The position numbers were made by a program, and so were the translations under genes. DNA of 64,000 nucleotides from Mesorhabditis belari (taxonomy: Eukaryota; Nematoda; Chromadorea; Rhabditida; Rhabditidae): the NCBI GenBank assembly GCA_958450365.1, contig CAUEEP010000934.1, positions 2,073,501-2,137,500 on the forward strand, given 5' to 3'. This document shows positions 38,901 through 48,277 of this stretch, one piece after another. Positions within the stretch are counted from its first letter, which is position 1, and every line of letters begins with the position of its first letter. Below the pieces are notes generated by a model. The model did not search any database. It was given only the letters and a program-made list of their open reading frames with translations, and was not told the origin of the DNA.

Positions 38901-41679
38901 ACTTCATGCTCCCAAAAAATCCACACATAAGACATTTTAAACCTGTTTTAATGTTATTTTGCAAAAAAAATAATTGGCCTTTCTAATGAAACAAACTGTA
39001 GTTCAATTGGTGCATTTTTTTTTTGGTTTTAAACGGAAGTACGAAAGGGAACGAAAAGACCTTCTGTACAGCCTAATATAAGCTAAAAAGTATCTAAACC
39101 GTTAAAAATCCTAAAGCTTACTCGGTGTCGTGTCACAAACGGAGCTACTCGGTAATTTGGATGAGTGCAGATAGGTGTAAGTACCTGAAAAAAGTTTTAA
39201 GTCTTTTTAACCACATTGGGCCTTTACAATTGTTCAAGCTTTCGTTTTTTAAAACTCACATGGATGATGAGCCGTTTGGATGTGCCGATGGGGTAGTTGC
39301 TTGCAGAGAACGCTGCCCGTCCACTAAATTTTTTGTGTTATCTTTTCTTGTAAAGAGAGCTGTGCAAACAGTACCGTACCGTACTGTACTGTAATAAAAA
39401 AAATACAAATTTTAGTCTCGGTCTCGTTAAGCGAAGTCTAATGGCCACTACTAACCTTGTACAAGTTTGTTACTCTATAGTACTGTAACATTCTTATCTA
39501 GTTATCACACTTTTAGGCTAAGATTGAGTATTGTACATGAAAGTAAAATGGTACTCACCACTCCGGAGGCATCAACGAAAGCCGGTGTCTCAACGAGGCC
39601 CAAATTTGTGCGAACCGCGTAGACCTGGAAGAACAAAATATCTGTGCTAGTTTATAAGATTTATCTAATAATAGATATTATTAAGTCTACGATACATCTC
39701 TAAATCCAATCTTATAAAGCTCAAACCAATTTGTCCAAAAATACCTGTTTCTCGTCGCCAAGCAGCACCTCTTTCACCTCGACTCCCTCGTGGAATTTGG
39801 CGCCTAAAGACGGATTTCTTAAATAGTTTTAGCATAGTAGCCTAATAGATCTTAAAAAAAATACCCAAAGCTTTTGCTCTTTCCGCCAATTCTTGACACA
39901 TTGCCACCGGATCCAACGAGACGTCTTCAGGAGAGAAAAGAGCCAACTAAAAGAATATTCAGTCAACTAAATCAATAAGCTTCGATTTGCTTATCAAGTT
40001 AAATGTTTTAGAAGACGAGTTAAGCTAGGGTGCCCAAATCTTATCTACAAATGTAGGAGTTTGTTTAAAATTCGAAGAATTTCCTCGCCTGAACGTCCTC
40101 CGTTTGCAAATAGGGCCATCTCGCCAACATGTCACTCTGATCATCCAACAGTTCGACGTGCTCGTTGTGCAAAATACCTAAAATTGAGCATTTCTTATGG
40201 GAAATCTTGTATCGCAAAATATCTCTCTGCACAAAAAAAATCATATTCCTTACCTCGACTGTACATCCTTCTTAACAAAATCTCGCTCGCTAGGGTGGAG
40301 GCCAGGAAAATGCGACCACATCGAACGTATCCTGTAAAAAATTTGAGTAAAACTTTTGTGCTGCTTTGTTTTATATGTCTAAAACCTTATTATTCAGCAA
40401 ATAATCATACTTAGAAGCTGGTAGTAGTACTACTAAACTGCCGATTAAACAAAATTATCAACGCTAGAGCAACTTTGCAACCAATTTTTGCAAATCTTTC
40501 GCTAAAATAACTTCAAACAATACCCACTGAATTTTCCACTTCCCGCGAGATCCGCATACAGTTTGAGGGAGTTCTCGGCAAGGTGTTGATTGGTGAAATC
40601 TTGCCAGAAAGTCGGCGCAGAGACCAGGCCAGCCGAGACGCCCGTTGCACCGCCACATCCAACACTAAAATGAAATATAGAAAAAGATCACAATGATATG
40701 AATAGCATCTTTTCAAAAAAAGAGAATCCACGTACACAAACTATTCCTATTTTTAAAAATGAAAGCGCTAAGAATTTAGTTGACTCTTCAAATCCCTTCA
40801 AATAGCAAACGTTACTAAAACGCTCAATAATCAAATTGTTACTTAAAACTATGACAGAAAACACTTTGAATTGCCAAAATTCAAGTCATAAACTTTATTG
40901 ATAACGAGCTTAAAACAATTGCAAACAAAACAAAACAAACATACGCGTCTTTCTCATAAAGAGACACTCGTTTCCCGCGTAACGCCAAATGATAGGCGAC
41001 CGATGTGCCGGCGATTCCTCCACCGCAAACAACTACGTCGGTTGAGTCGCTCAGCTGGGTGGCGTAACATCTGAAAAACAAGAAAATTTAAAGATTTGTA
41101 ACAATATGGCCAATGCTTTGCGCGACTTTTTAAGTAAAAGGTCCAACTTTAAGAATGTTTTGCCCATGTTCTTACAAATCTCAAGGTCTCAAGGTTAGAA
41201 AATGACAAAATCTGCAAAATTTTTAACGTAGACCCTTTTTGACAACTTTTCTTCGTGGTTTTTACAAGAAAATTTGCTTTTGGTGGTAGGTTTGATGGAA
41301 AGACCACTTTTAGCTTGCTTATCGTTAGATTTGATTGCTCGCATGCCATTTTCTCAATTCTCGGGCAATGAAGTATGCATTTAGTTAGTAACAACTTCAG
41401 CACGTTTTAGATACATTTAATTGACGATTTAGCTAGCTTACTTAACCCTATTGAGGAAAAATATCTATGCAATGAATCAGATCTTGGGACTTTCAGCCAG
41501 AATAAGCCAAAAGTAGCGCACGACCAAAGAACCAAAAAAAAAAATAAGTGATTTAGCATTCTCAACAATCTAAAAAGCAAAAAGCTAAATCCCCACCTCG
41601 TGATTTCTCTAAAAACTCGTCGATTGATGCCGATTTTTCGCGGTGATCGCAATGGGAGGCGAACGCTTTGATAGATCAT
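29944..41679 (-). CDS. PDPR: Pyruvate dehydrogenase phosphatase regulatory subunit (PDPR)
   Basis: A mitochondrial flavoprotein of the DMGDH/sarcosine dehydrogenase family that modulates pyruvate dehydrogenase phosphatase. Start MIYQSVRLPLRSPRKIGINR (41679) is an Arg-rich presequence. Exon 2 has the FAD-binding DVVVCGGGIAGTSVAYHLA. Next come GCGGATGVSAGLVSAPTFW, GYVRCGRIFLAS, CGMEAYTPDKCCTVGESSQ and AKGYYVASGFNGQGLSLAGG. The GcvT-like C-terminal half contains DMSSFSKFE, SADIERPVGTTVYTGMQNEK and YTLRQLRIEKFYVYWGQDIN, then PMECGRAFRVNFE, KDFIGKAALEEQRERGVNKR, DTDPWPQGGETLFRDGKPVG and KGTYEVDIAGKRFPVRV. These match human PDPR (LRIEKFFAFWGQDIN; DFIGRDALLQQRQNGV; RGEYEIDIAGHRF) better than sarcosine dehydrogenase. 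The intron at about 30936-35786 (4.85 kb) holds two opposite-strand genes. A mariner-derived MITE sits in another intron (38531-39076). Confidence 0.95.
30974..31155. mobile_element. MITE, CTACCGTAA family, ~180 bp
   Basis: Left TTCTAAAAAGTGTCCC..TTGAAACTGCCGTAA, right TTACGGTAGTTTCAA..GGGACACGTTTTAGGAA: inverted repeats of about 38 bases. Lies in the big PDPR intron. The interior shares GCCTTTTATTTTTTATTGAAT with the copy at 24657. Confidence 0.75.
31935..32016. mobile_element. Half copy of the CTACCGTAA MITE
   Basis: GCAAGGTTACGGTAGCTTG..AAAGGGACACGTTTTAG matches the right end of the element at 30974-31155. The left end is missing. A 119-codon open frame runs across it and is not a gene. 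Confidence 0.6.
32575..33006 (+). CDS. Small secreted Cys-rich peptide (nested gene)
   Basis: Two exons, about 32575-32634 and 32896-33006, joined by a GT/AG intron, encode 56 residues. Exon 1 is a complete signal peptide (MKLFAILLAVFSLFASLPLM). The mature part has six cysteines in the pattern C-x7-C-x2-C-x-C-x5-C-x4-C (TGMCLVSAGGDCYRCECQ, then ATCVKGKCK). It lies within the 4.85-kb PDPR intron on the opposite strand. I do not recognise the family; defence or structural roles are both possible and I assign none. The signal peptide, frame-preserving intron and Cys density argue for a real gene. Confidence 0.68.
33007..34462. other. Non-coding part of the PDPR intron
   Basis: AT-rich sequence between the two nested genes. 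No repeat or exon was recognised. A CTTTTAG at 34440-34446, 16 bases before the cytochrome b5 ATG, could be a trans-splice acceptor. Confidence 0.45.
34463..35429 (+). CDS. CYB5: Tail-anchored cytochrome b5 (nested gene)
   Basis: An electron carrier of the ER membrane that serves desaturases and other oxidases. Four exons: 34463-34570, about 34776-34902, about 34944-35006 and about 35341-35429. Start MTVKLTRKEVEEHNNNKS. The haem fold reads SCWFIIGNKVYDVTKFLDE, HPGGCEVLLEQAGHDATE, TFEDVGHSSDARQMKEDY, LVGDLVE; both axial histidines are there (HPGG and VGHS). A hydrophilic linker (EDHQKYSYDRKATSN) leads to one C-terminal membrane helix (KLILGGLIAAIVALIYYLF) with a two-residue tail, the usual tail anchor. 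About 130 residues, normal for the family. It sits inside the large PDPR intron on the opposite strand, just downstream of PDPR exon 35787-35908. An AATAAA lies at about 35539. Confidence 0.95.
38531..39076. mobile_element. Mariner-derived MITE, 546 bp
   Basis: In a PDPR intron. Ends TTAAGTTGTCCAGAAAGTCT (38531) and AGACCTTCTGTACAGCCTAA (to 39076) form imperfect inverted repeats of about 50 bases that include GTCTTTTCGTT and a CGTACTTCCGTTTAAAA-like block. TA dinucleotides flank both ends, as for Tc1/mariner elements. No transposase remains. Two shorter relatives lie at 48345-48480 and about 55229-55440. Confidence 0.78.
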
Positions 41680-42049
41680 CACATTCGCTGAAAGAAAAGT
41701 CATTGAAATATTTGAAAAAACGAAATAACAAAGAAATTACAAGAAATTGTTGAAAAACCGAACAAGTAAATGAAATTTTTGATTTCAAAATCCCTTTTCT
41801 AAAATGCACTCATTCTACCGTACTCCAATTGGTATTTTCGTGGGTAAATACAAATAACACACTTTATTGGGGGTTTTGTTTACGAGTTGTTGTTTTTTTA
41901 CGGCGCCTTTAATTCTTTACCGGTGCGGCGCTCATGTGGAAGGGCGGATTACGGTAGATTTTAGCGGTGTCCATGGTTTAGTCTGGCAAAAGGTGCTTTT
42001 TTGGCTGGATGTTTTGGGGCTGATAGTTAGTTTTTGTAACCGTGGCGCT

Positions 42050-42350
42050 GTTTGGAGCGCGCTTGTCTACGGTTCACACGATCCAGGTTCGACCCGTCCC
42101 CCCGTAGTTTCACTCAATTTGGACAACACTCACGGACGGACAGACACTTGCCCACCCCCACTCGACCCGGGTTCGACTCCCGGCTATGTCGTGACTTTTA
42201 CTTTTTAAAAAGCGAAATATGAGATGTACAACTACATAGAATTCTAGGCCTAACAAGTTAAAAATCATATAAATCGACCCATGGTGAGCCGAGAACTCGC
42301 GCGTACAGACGGACGGACGGCCAGAGACTGCTCTTTTATATACAGTTTTC
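42050..42350 (+). repeat. SINE-like element with tRNA-like box and GACGGAC tail
   Basis: Contains a tRNA B-box-like GGGTTCGACTCCCGG at about 42168-42182, and another GGTTCGACCCG at about 42087. The 3' part is ATGGTGAGCCGAG..ACAGACGGACGGACGG, followed by TTTTATATACAG. The order tRNA-like head then GACGGAC-type tail is that of tRNA-derived SINEs that borrow LINE tails. The boundaries are guesses. Confidence 0.5.
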
Positions 42351-42439
42351 TTTATAATTTATTTACCCCTAAAGGAATCGAAACCGTGACCTTTCTCACT
42401 CAAAAAGTGTAAAAACAAAGAAAGCAAAAAAAGATTGCA

Positions 42440-42528
42440 TCGGGCCGGGGTCGAACCCGAGACTAACCGAGCACAACGTTGCTCAACTTAGCAGATCGGA
42501 CGCCGAGACGCACTACCACTCGGCATGT
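42440..42528 (-). pseudogene. tRNA-like sequence, degenerate
   Basis: On the minus strand TGCCGAGTGGTAGTGCGTC (A box) and CTCGGGTTCGACCCCGG (T arm, B box) are separated by a long, partly self-complementary middle (GCTAAGTTGAGC). No acceptor stem pairs at the ends. It is a decayed tRNA or tRNA-derived repeat head. Confidence 0.5.
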
Positions 42529-42629
42529 ATTCTTTAATTTCGCTTTTTAGGAAAAAAACGGTCAAATTATGTGTCAAATATTATAGATTTTATGAAACTA
42601 AATAAAAATTTAGGTTTATAATGTTAAAC

Positions 42630-42745
42630 TTTTAGCTCGATCGGCTCAGCCGTTTTTTCTAAAATCGAAAACAGACAGACAGCCAGACAGACAGACAGAG
42701 ACAGACAGACACACATACACATACATACTCTGTCTTATATTAAGT
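42630..42745 (+). repeat. GACA-rich 3' tail of a LINE/SINE
   Basis: GCTCGATCGGCTCAGCCG, then ACAGACAGACAGCCAGACAG with more GACA units and CACATACACATACATAC, ending TCTTATATTAAG. By general knowledge this resembles 3' ends of RTE-type LINEs and their SINEs. Similar tails lie at 17765-17835 and 42262-42350. Confidence 0.55.
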
Positions 42746-42817
42746 AAGATCGTGTAATTAGTAGATACCAAAAACGATTTCATAGCTTGTATTGTGAAGT
42801 ACGCTCAAAAACTTTAT

Positions 42818-45800
42818 TCACAGTGTCTCCAATTCGACAAACGCAAAAATATCAGCAGCCAAGCTATGCGCATCTTGTAAAGAATGGAAGAGGCCACCCT
42901 TAGGTAAAATATTGTAACGAGTAATGTTGTGGAATTTGTGAGATAACTGGAAGCGAGAGAAACGGAAAGGAGAGGATGGAGTGGAAACGATCGAGGTCGG
43001 ACGGGTGACGGTGGACCTAAAATTAGCATAAATTGGGATAAAACTGGGTTTAATTGAGGCTTGGCTCCGGTTTTTCTTACTTTTGGTTTGATAGAGAATT
43101 CTATATAAGATTAAAAAAACACATTTCCATTGAAAAACAGATATTAGCTTGAAATCTGACTATTTTGGTCTAGGAGCTGGACTAGGAAAGAGACTAAGAG
43201 TACTAGGTAAGAGTACTAGGTAAGGGTACTAGGTAAGTGTACTAGGTAAGGGTACTAGGTAAGTGTGAGTGTACTAGGTAAGTGTACTAGATAGAGCCTT
43301 TAAGAGTAGGTAGTATTGATAGAAAGTCGAATCTCATGAAAACCAAGCAATCAGCAATCAGCTAAGCATCCGAGAATGCCTTGGCTTTAATTTTCCTGGA
43401 CTAGATCGATCTTTCTACCTGGACCAATCAGGCTCTAATCAGCCAATCAGGCTCTATTTGGTATCATTCAAAAGCTTAAGATGTCCTCTATTCAATGATA
43501 TAAAAAATTAAAAAAATATTATCTCTGGAGAAAGTTATAGACCTTCAAAGCCTAACTCAAAATACCCGGAAATCCTATAAGAATTTTCAACTTACATCGA
43601 AAGTGCGCACAAATCGGGATGTCTATTAATGTTCTCGAGTAAACGAAGAGCATGTGGAGCTGTGTCACTAAGCCAATAGAGATGTATCTAAAAGCCAATA
43701 GAGATGTATCACTATTGTCTTTACCCAAGTTGCGTAAACGTTTTCAAGAGGCTCACCTCCGTCAAAAGCTCATCAACGGTGAACATCTCATTTAGCTGTT
43801 TCCTCTTTTCAGCCGTGTAATTTCCATTGCTGTATTCGTGCCAAAATGACATCAGATTTGCCGTCAAACCCCATGGACTGTTGTAGAGGGAGGAGCCTAG
43901 AAAATAGGGCATCAAAACCCTGAAGATATCAAGTTAATCTTAAGGTATTAGGTACTTGCAAAAGAAACTGCGGATTACTTCCGAGGACCAAAGTTTTTTT
44001 TATTTGAAAGTGTGATGGTCCGGTTTAAATTGTATTATATTGTATTAATATTGCTTATTCATTTTAATTATTTTCACAACTATTGCTATCATTAAATATT
44101 ACATAATCTTAGGTCCAAGATGACGGATCAAAAACTCGTGTTGCGGGCGTGTCTTCTCCATGACTTCAAAATGAAGAAATCAGCATCGAAATCGCACCGG
44201 AATCTTTGTGAAGCATTCGGAGAAAACATTTTGAGTGAAAGGACTTGCCAGGAATGGTTTCGACGTTTTCGTGAAGGGGATGACAGCTTGGAAGACGAGC
44301 CTCATGGATATTGTATTTGTTATGCTATCGGTCTTTTGGAATATGAAAGGAATCGTTTATTTTGAATTACGAAAATCTTCAAAAACTATAACTTCTCATA
44401 ATCTACGCTGAACAGCTGAAGAAAGTTGATGAAATTCTACGAGAAAGAGGTGTTAATCCAAGGACAATCCAAGGACAATCCATTTACTCGCTCACAATTT
44501 CCGGGTACACACATCAAACTTGGCTCAAAACACCATAGAAGAATTAGGCTGGAAACTTGTGCCTCAACCGCCTTATTTGCCTGATGTTGCTCCCTCAGAT
44601 TACCACTTGTTCCTGTCTATGCAACACTCTCTTGCAAATCTAAAGTTTAACAATCTTGAAGAAGTCAAAATTTGGGTGCAAGACTACTTTGTGTCGCGGG
44701 ACCCCGAATTTTTCGAATCAGACATCCGAAGTCTACGCAAAAAATTTAAGAACATAGTTGATAATATTGACAAATATCTTTTGGAATAAAGTTGTTTTCT
44801 TATTGAATTTTGGGCTGTTCAAATGTTGGTTATAATCCGCAGTTTCTTTTGCAAGTCCCTAATAGTTAAAATAAGTTAGTACAGTACCAAGGCAGCTCCT
44901 AGGCAAATGACCTACTTGTATCCTGGCCAGTACCTACTTGTAAGCCTAACCTAGCCTAGCCTAGCCGGGTTAGCACCCTCCAGTACAGTACTCTGTCCAA
45001 GCCAATACCGTGACCAGGTCAGTAGAGTAACCTGACTTTGCATCTGGTTGACATTGACACATCTTTTAAAAGCTACAGTATTCCAGAAAGCTCGCATAGC
45101 CTTAAAAATGACCTATAGCATCACCGCTTCTCGGGTAGAACTCTTGAAAAAGTCGAGCCACTTCGAAAATCTCCGTTGATGATCGATCGACATCGTTATT
45201 GTATCCAAAATACGATACTGAATGTTGGGCAGTCGTTTGGAGATCACAAAATGGAATGAGGAATGGATTCGAGAGGTGAACGCCTCGAACGAGCTGAAAA
45301 TTGTAGGTCTACAACTATCGTAGGTAGCGTAAGCCTCTCCTTACTACCGTAAGCCTGTCCTCACTACCGTAAGCTTGTACACCGTAAAGCCACTGTAACC
45401 CTGTCTTCTAAAACTACAATAGCATGCCCCAGTTACCGTAACCCGACCTAGCTCTCCGAAGCCAGGCTACCGTCCTCTGGCTCTGGTCCTCTGGCTACCG
45501 GATCCAATACTATAACACAATTCCCACCTTTGGATAGAGAACGGCTAAAGACGAGGCCACTTCGGCGCCAAGTATCGCCCCACCGTGCACAAAGGTCGAC
45601 TCGATTTTGAGCCGTTTGAGGAGTTTTGCGAGAATCCTCGCTATATCACCGGTCCACATTCCTGCAAATGACCAATATTCAAAGTCGCATTACTTGATTA
45701 ACCAGATCTCGTTGGCTTATCGGACCACAGAAAACCGGGCAACGATGGAATAATGACATCGAAAAGAAGTGGCGCTTTCACCCCAAAATCGAAACCGTAT

Positions 45801-47608
45801 CGATGGGGATTTGAGAGAAGTGGAGCGATCTGGAAAATCAAGGTGTAAGTAGTCCAGCTAGTGAAAACAGTAAGACCATGTCTGATAGTGAGACAGGCTA
45901 GGGTTTGAAACAAGCCGGAGTCAGGCTAGGGATAGGCTGGAGCCAGATCAGACCCAAGACCTGCCCACTCCTGGAAGGACAGACCAAGATCAGGTCAAGT
46001 TCGATTGACTATTCTAATCTACACTTCTAGCATCCTGTTCTCAGCCTGGGCTGGGTCTGAAAATGTAAAAGCTAAAATCACCTTGTAAAAGTGCCAAAAG
46101 CTTCCAGGAAACCCGTGTAGCAGCAGAATTGGGACCACTTGTTTGCCCGTCGTTGGGGGAAGAGTTTGACGAATGTAGTGGATTTTGAGGCCCTCGATTT
46201 CGGTTCTGAAAGCGAGAATTTTTGTGTCAAATCAGTTCCAATCGGTGTTCTAATCGGTTGTCGGACATGCCCGACATTTTCCCATTAGCGATCTAACTTT
46301 GCGCTCGAATATCTTGATGTTGAGCTGTCCAATTTATAAATTATTGGTATCATTAGATGCGTCAAGTCTTTCTCTGTCGATTAGTACAAAAAACTATTGA
46401 TATTGAACCAACACCAAGATATTTGCGCTTAAAGTTAGATTGTCAATGGTAAAAGGGGCGGGGCGTGTATAAAATGTCCCACAATCAATGGCCAGGCCAG
46501 ACTAAGGCTAGAGTTGCTGTAAGCATTCCTGAGCCAGATCAGGCCTCGTCTGGGACTTGGACTTGAGCTTGTCATCCTTGTCATCAAAATGGATCAATTG
46601 AATCAGCAGTTTCAATTGATCCATTTAAAATCTCTCTTGTGTACTTTGTGTTCAACTTTTGCAAACGCACCCCTTCTGGAGCGTTGAGTTCTTGAGCTTT
46701 AAAGGAGCTTTAAAGGAGCTTCAGAGGAACTAAATAGGAACTATAAAGGAGCTTTAAAGGAGCCTGAAAGGAGCTTTTCGAGAGGAAATGATTTAGTATC
46801 ATGAGAAAAGTGAATAATTCGGTGCTCCAGAAAGGTGCGTTTACAGAATTGAGCGCTAAACGCGTTAAAAAGTGTCACCTGTAATGCTTGAAGGTATTCA
46901 GGAAATACTCGTGTTGTTTCCAATCGAATTTCCCGAAATTTTCACGCAGCAGCTCGAGAAATTTGAACGATGGCCGATTCGTGGAGTCGAGTTTTGGCAA
47001 AAGCCTCTCGAGTTGCAATCTTTTCTAAAAAGTGAACAAGATTTGTAGTTGGTATTTGGGAATACCTGTAAATCGTCTAATCTCTCTTTTGAGATTTCGA
47101 TTTGAAAAGCTTCAATGGCCTCGTCGTCCTTTCGCGTGTCTCCCTCGCCGAAATATCCATTCTAGAAATATCGAAATATCCATTTACCGTGCACCAGAAG
47201 AGATGCGTTTACAGTGATTTGAGCACAAAGTACTAAAGAAAGGATTACGGTAGAAAATGAAGAGAGACAGGCATTCTAGAAGGCACTCAAACTACCGTAA
47301 TCTAGGCTCCAGTTTTCATTCAATCAGCCTAATTTTGGTCGCATTCGATGAGGGACCATAAGGCTCAATGAAATCAAAATTATGGCTGATTTAATGAAAA
47401 CTACCGGCCAGATTACGGTAGTTTTAAGTGCTTTTTAGAAAATGGATTGAAGGAAATGGAGTAAAGGAAATGAAAACTTTTAACGTTGAAAAAGCACGTT
47501 CAAAACCTTTTCCACAGCGGGCGCGGGTCGTTCGATTCGTTGATTTATCAGATAGTTCAATAGAATTATCGGCACAATGAGGAATATCACTGTTTTAGCG
47601 CCGATCAT
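42818..47608 (-). CDS. Microsomal epoxide hydrolase-like protein, catalytic residues lost
   Basis: Start at 47608 with an N-terminal membrane anchor (MIGAKTVIFLIVPIILLNYL). An EHN-type segment follows (FQIEISKERLDDLKRLL), then KFDWKQHEYFLNTFKHYR, TEIEGLKIHYIRQTL, the HGFPGSFWHFYK oxyanion motif, RYGFDFGVKAPLLFDVIIPS, and SFLGFLWSDKP-like text. This is the alpha/beta hydrolase order of microsomal or juvenile-hormone epoxide hydrolases. Where those have GGDWGS with the nucleophile Asp, the sequence here reads VHGGAILGAEVAS. Where they have RGGHFAAFE with the catalytic His, it reads KGGLFHSLQD, and the acidic residue region reads IVSTPSSPFRF. The frame is open and splice sites are good throughout, so it looks like an intact pseudoenzyme. 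It ends DIFAFVELETL at 42818. Introns host a deleted mariner and a minisatellite. Confidence 0.88.
43195..43295. repeat. 14-bp minisatellite GGTAAGTGTACTA in EH intron
   Basis: About seven units of roughly 13-14 bases (AGAGTACTAGGTAAG, GGGTACTAGGTAAGT and variants). On the + strand each unit holds GGTAAG, the splice donor consensus, but the host gene is on the minus strand. Confidence 0.75.
43948..44862 (+). mobile_element. Deleted mariner element, 915 bp
   Basis: Terminal inverted repeats of about 29 bases: TTAGGTACTTGCAAAAGAAA at 43948 and TTTCTTTTGCAAGTCCCTAA ending 44862, with inner CTGCGGATTA matching TAATCCGCAG. One mismatch is obvious in the outer part. A TA lies directly outside each end (43946-43947, 44863-44864), the expected target duplication. 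Inside is a broken transposase (next entry). Full mariners are about 1.3 kb, so about 0.4 kb is missing. It sits in an intron of the EH-like gene, on the opposite strand. Confidence 0.9.
44120..44789 (+). pseudogene. Mariner transposase, broken
   Basis: The first block (44120-44310) encodes the N-terminal helix-turn-helix: LLHDFKMKKSASKSHRN, then ILSERTCQEWFRRFREGD, like the SETMAR/mariner DNA-binding region. Frame is then lost, and stops occur at 44362 and beyond. A second block (from about 44480 to 44789) encodes the C-terminal catalytic part, EELGWKLVPQPPYLPDVAPS then DYHLF, carrying the third catalytic Asp of the D,D34D triad. The first catalytic Asp region is deleted, and the second (usually HDNARPH) reads HNFRVH. 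It cannot be active. Confidence 0.92.
45290..45500. repeat. Degenerate ~20-bp repeat, core CTACCGTAAGCCTGTC
   Basis: Units such as CTTACTACCGTAAGCCTGTC, CTCACTACCGTAAGCTTGT, ACCGTAAAGCCACTGTAACC and CAGTTACCGTAACCCGACC follow each other in an EH-gene intron. They share the TACCGTA core with the CSN7 intron array, in the opposite orientation. Confidence 0.65.
47271..47444. mobile_element. Inverted-repeat element with CTACCGTAATC arms
   Basis: Left TTCTAGAAGGCACTCAAACT plus ACCGTAATCTAGGCTCC and TTTTCATTCAATCAGCC; right GGCTGATTTAATGAAAAC plus GGCCAGATTACGGTAG and TTTTAAGTGCTTTTTAGAAA. Arms of about 60 bases. The tip resembles the MITE at 30974. It is in the first, long intron of the EH-like gene. 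Confidence 0.7.
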
Positions 47609-48277
47609 GGCAAGGTGGTGAAAGAAAAGGATTGAGTGAAACCCCGAAAGACGTGGCCTGTGCTAGGGGTGCCTAGAGTACCCCAAGAGACCTCTCTCAC
47701 CCTCACAATGTTTACCTATTGACCAGAGTTAGGAAAAGAAATGGCGGGGATTGACCGACAAATAGAGTTTTATCGAGAGTCAACTTTAGAGACAATTGGC
47801 TGGCCAGGCAGGCTTATAGTTATAAGGTGAATACACTAGCTGGGTTACAATTTGGGTATACTGTAGCCTAATGAGGTCAGCGATGTTCCCAACTGAATCC
47901 TAAGGTCATTAATCCAGACAGGGGTCAGAAGATAAGCTCAGGTCTGGTTCCTGGCCGGTTCAGGGACTTCTTATGAGTCAGCCTCCTTGCAGCAAAGCCA
48001 AAAGCCTAAATAGCACAAGAGCCGTTCCCGAAATACGGTACGTCTTGTACTGTATTTACAGCTCACAAAAAGCTAAAAGAATTTAAAAATTAGGATTGCC
48101 CAGGGCTGAGCCAAGCCCAATTAGAGCCGTTCTTTATAGAAAATTTGGAAAGTTACATAACCTTCAAAACGCAAATTGCATAGGATCAATTTGAATTTAG
48201 AGGCTGACAGAAATGACGGAAAGTCATTCTCGACTTCATTTGACTTCTCTGGACAACTCATTCGATCGGTCGTCAAG
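47609..48277. other. Divergent gap between EH-like and nucleoredoxin-like genes
   Basis: Contains a stretch of the CAGG/CCTG-rich dispersed repeat (about 47800-47960) and no recognised gene. It should carry both promoters. An AATTTAG at 48193-48199 may be a leader acceptor. Confidence 0.45.

Larger units (their letters stand above)
41680..42817. other. Gap between PDPR and EH genes, repeat debris
   Basis: No protein gene supported. From 42.0 to 42.75 kb it holds tRNA-like B boxes and two GACA-rich tails (listed separately). The open frame at 41867-42208 spans these and looks fortuitous. Confidence 0.5.

Noticed and set aside
41867..42208. 113-codon + strand frame
   Set aside because: Crosses tRNA-like B boxes and a SINE-like region; no start context, domain or splice logic.
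42440..42528. Working tRNA on the minus strand
   Set aside because: A and B boxes are present but the ends do not pair and the middle is too long.
42818..47608. Epoxide hydrolase-like gene as a pseudogene
   Set aside because: All exons I could read are open with intact GT/AG sites and a normal stop; residue losses without frame damage fit a pseudoenzyme better.
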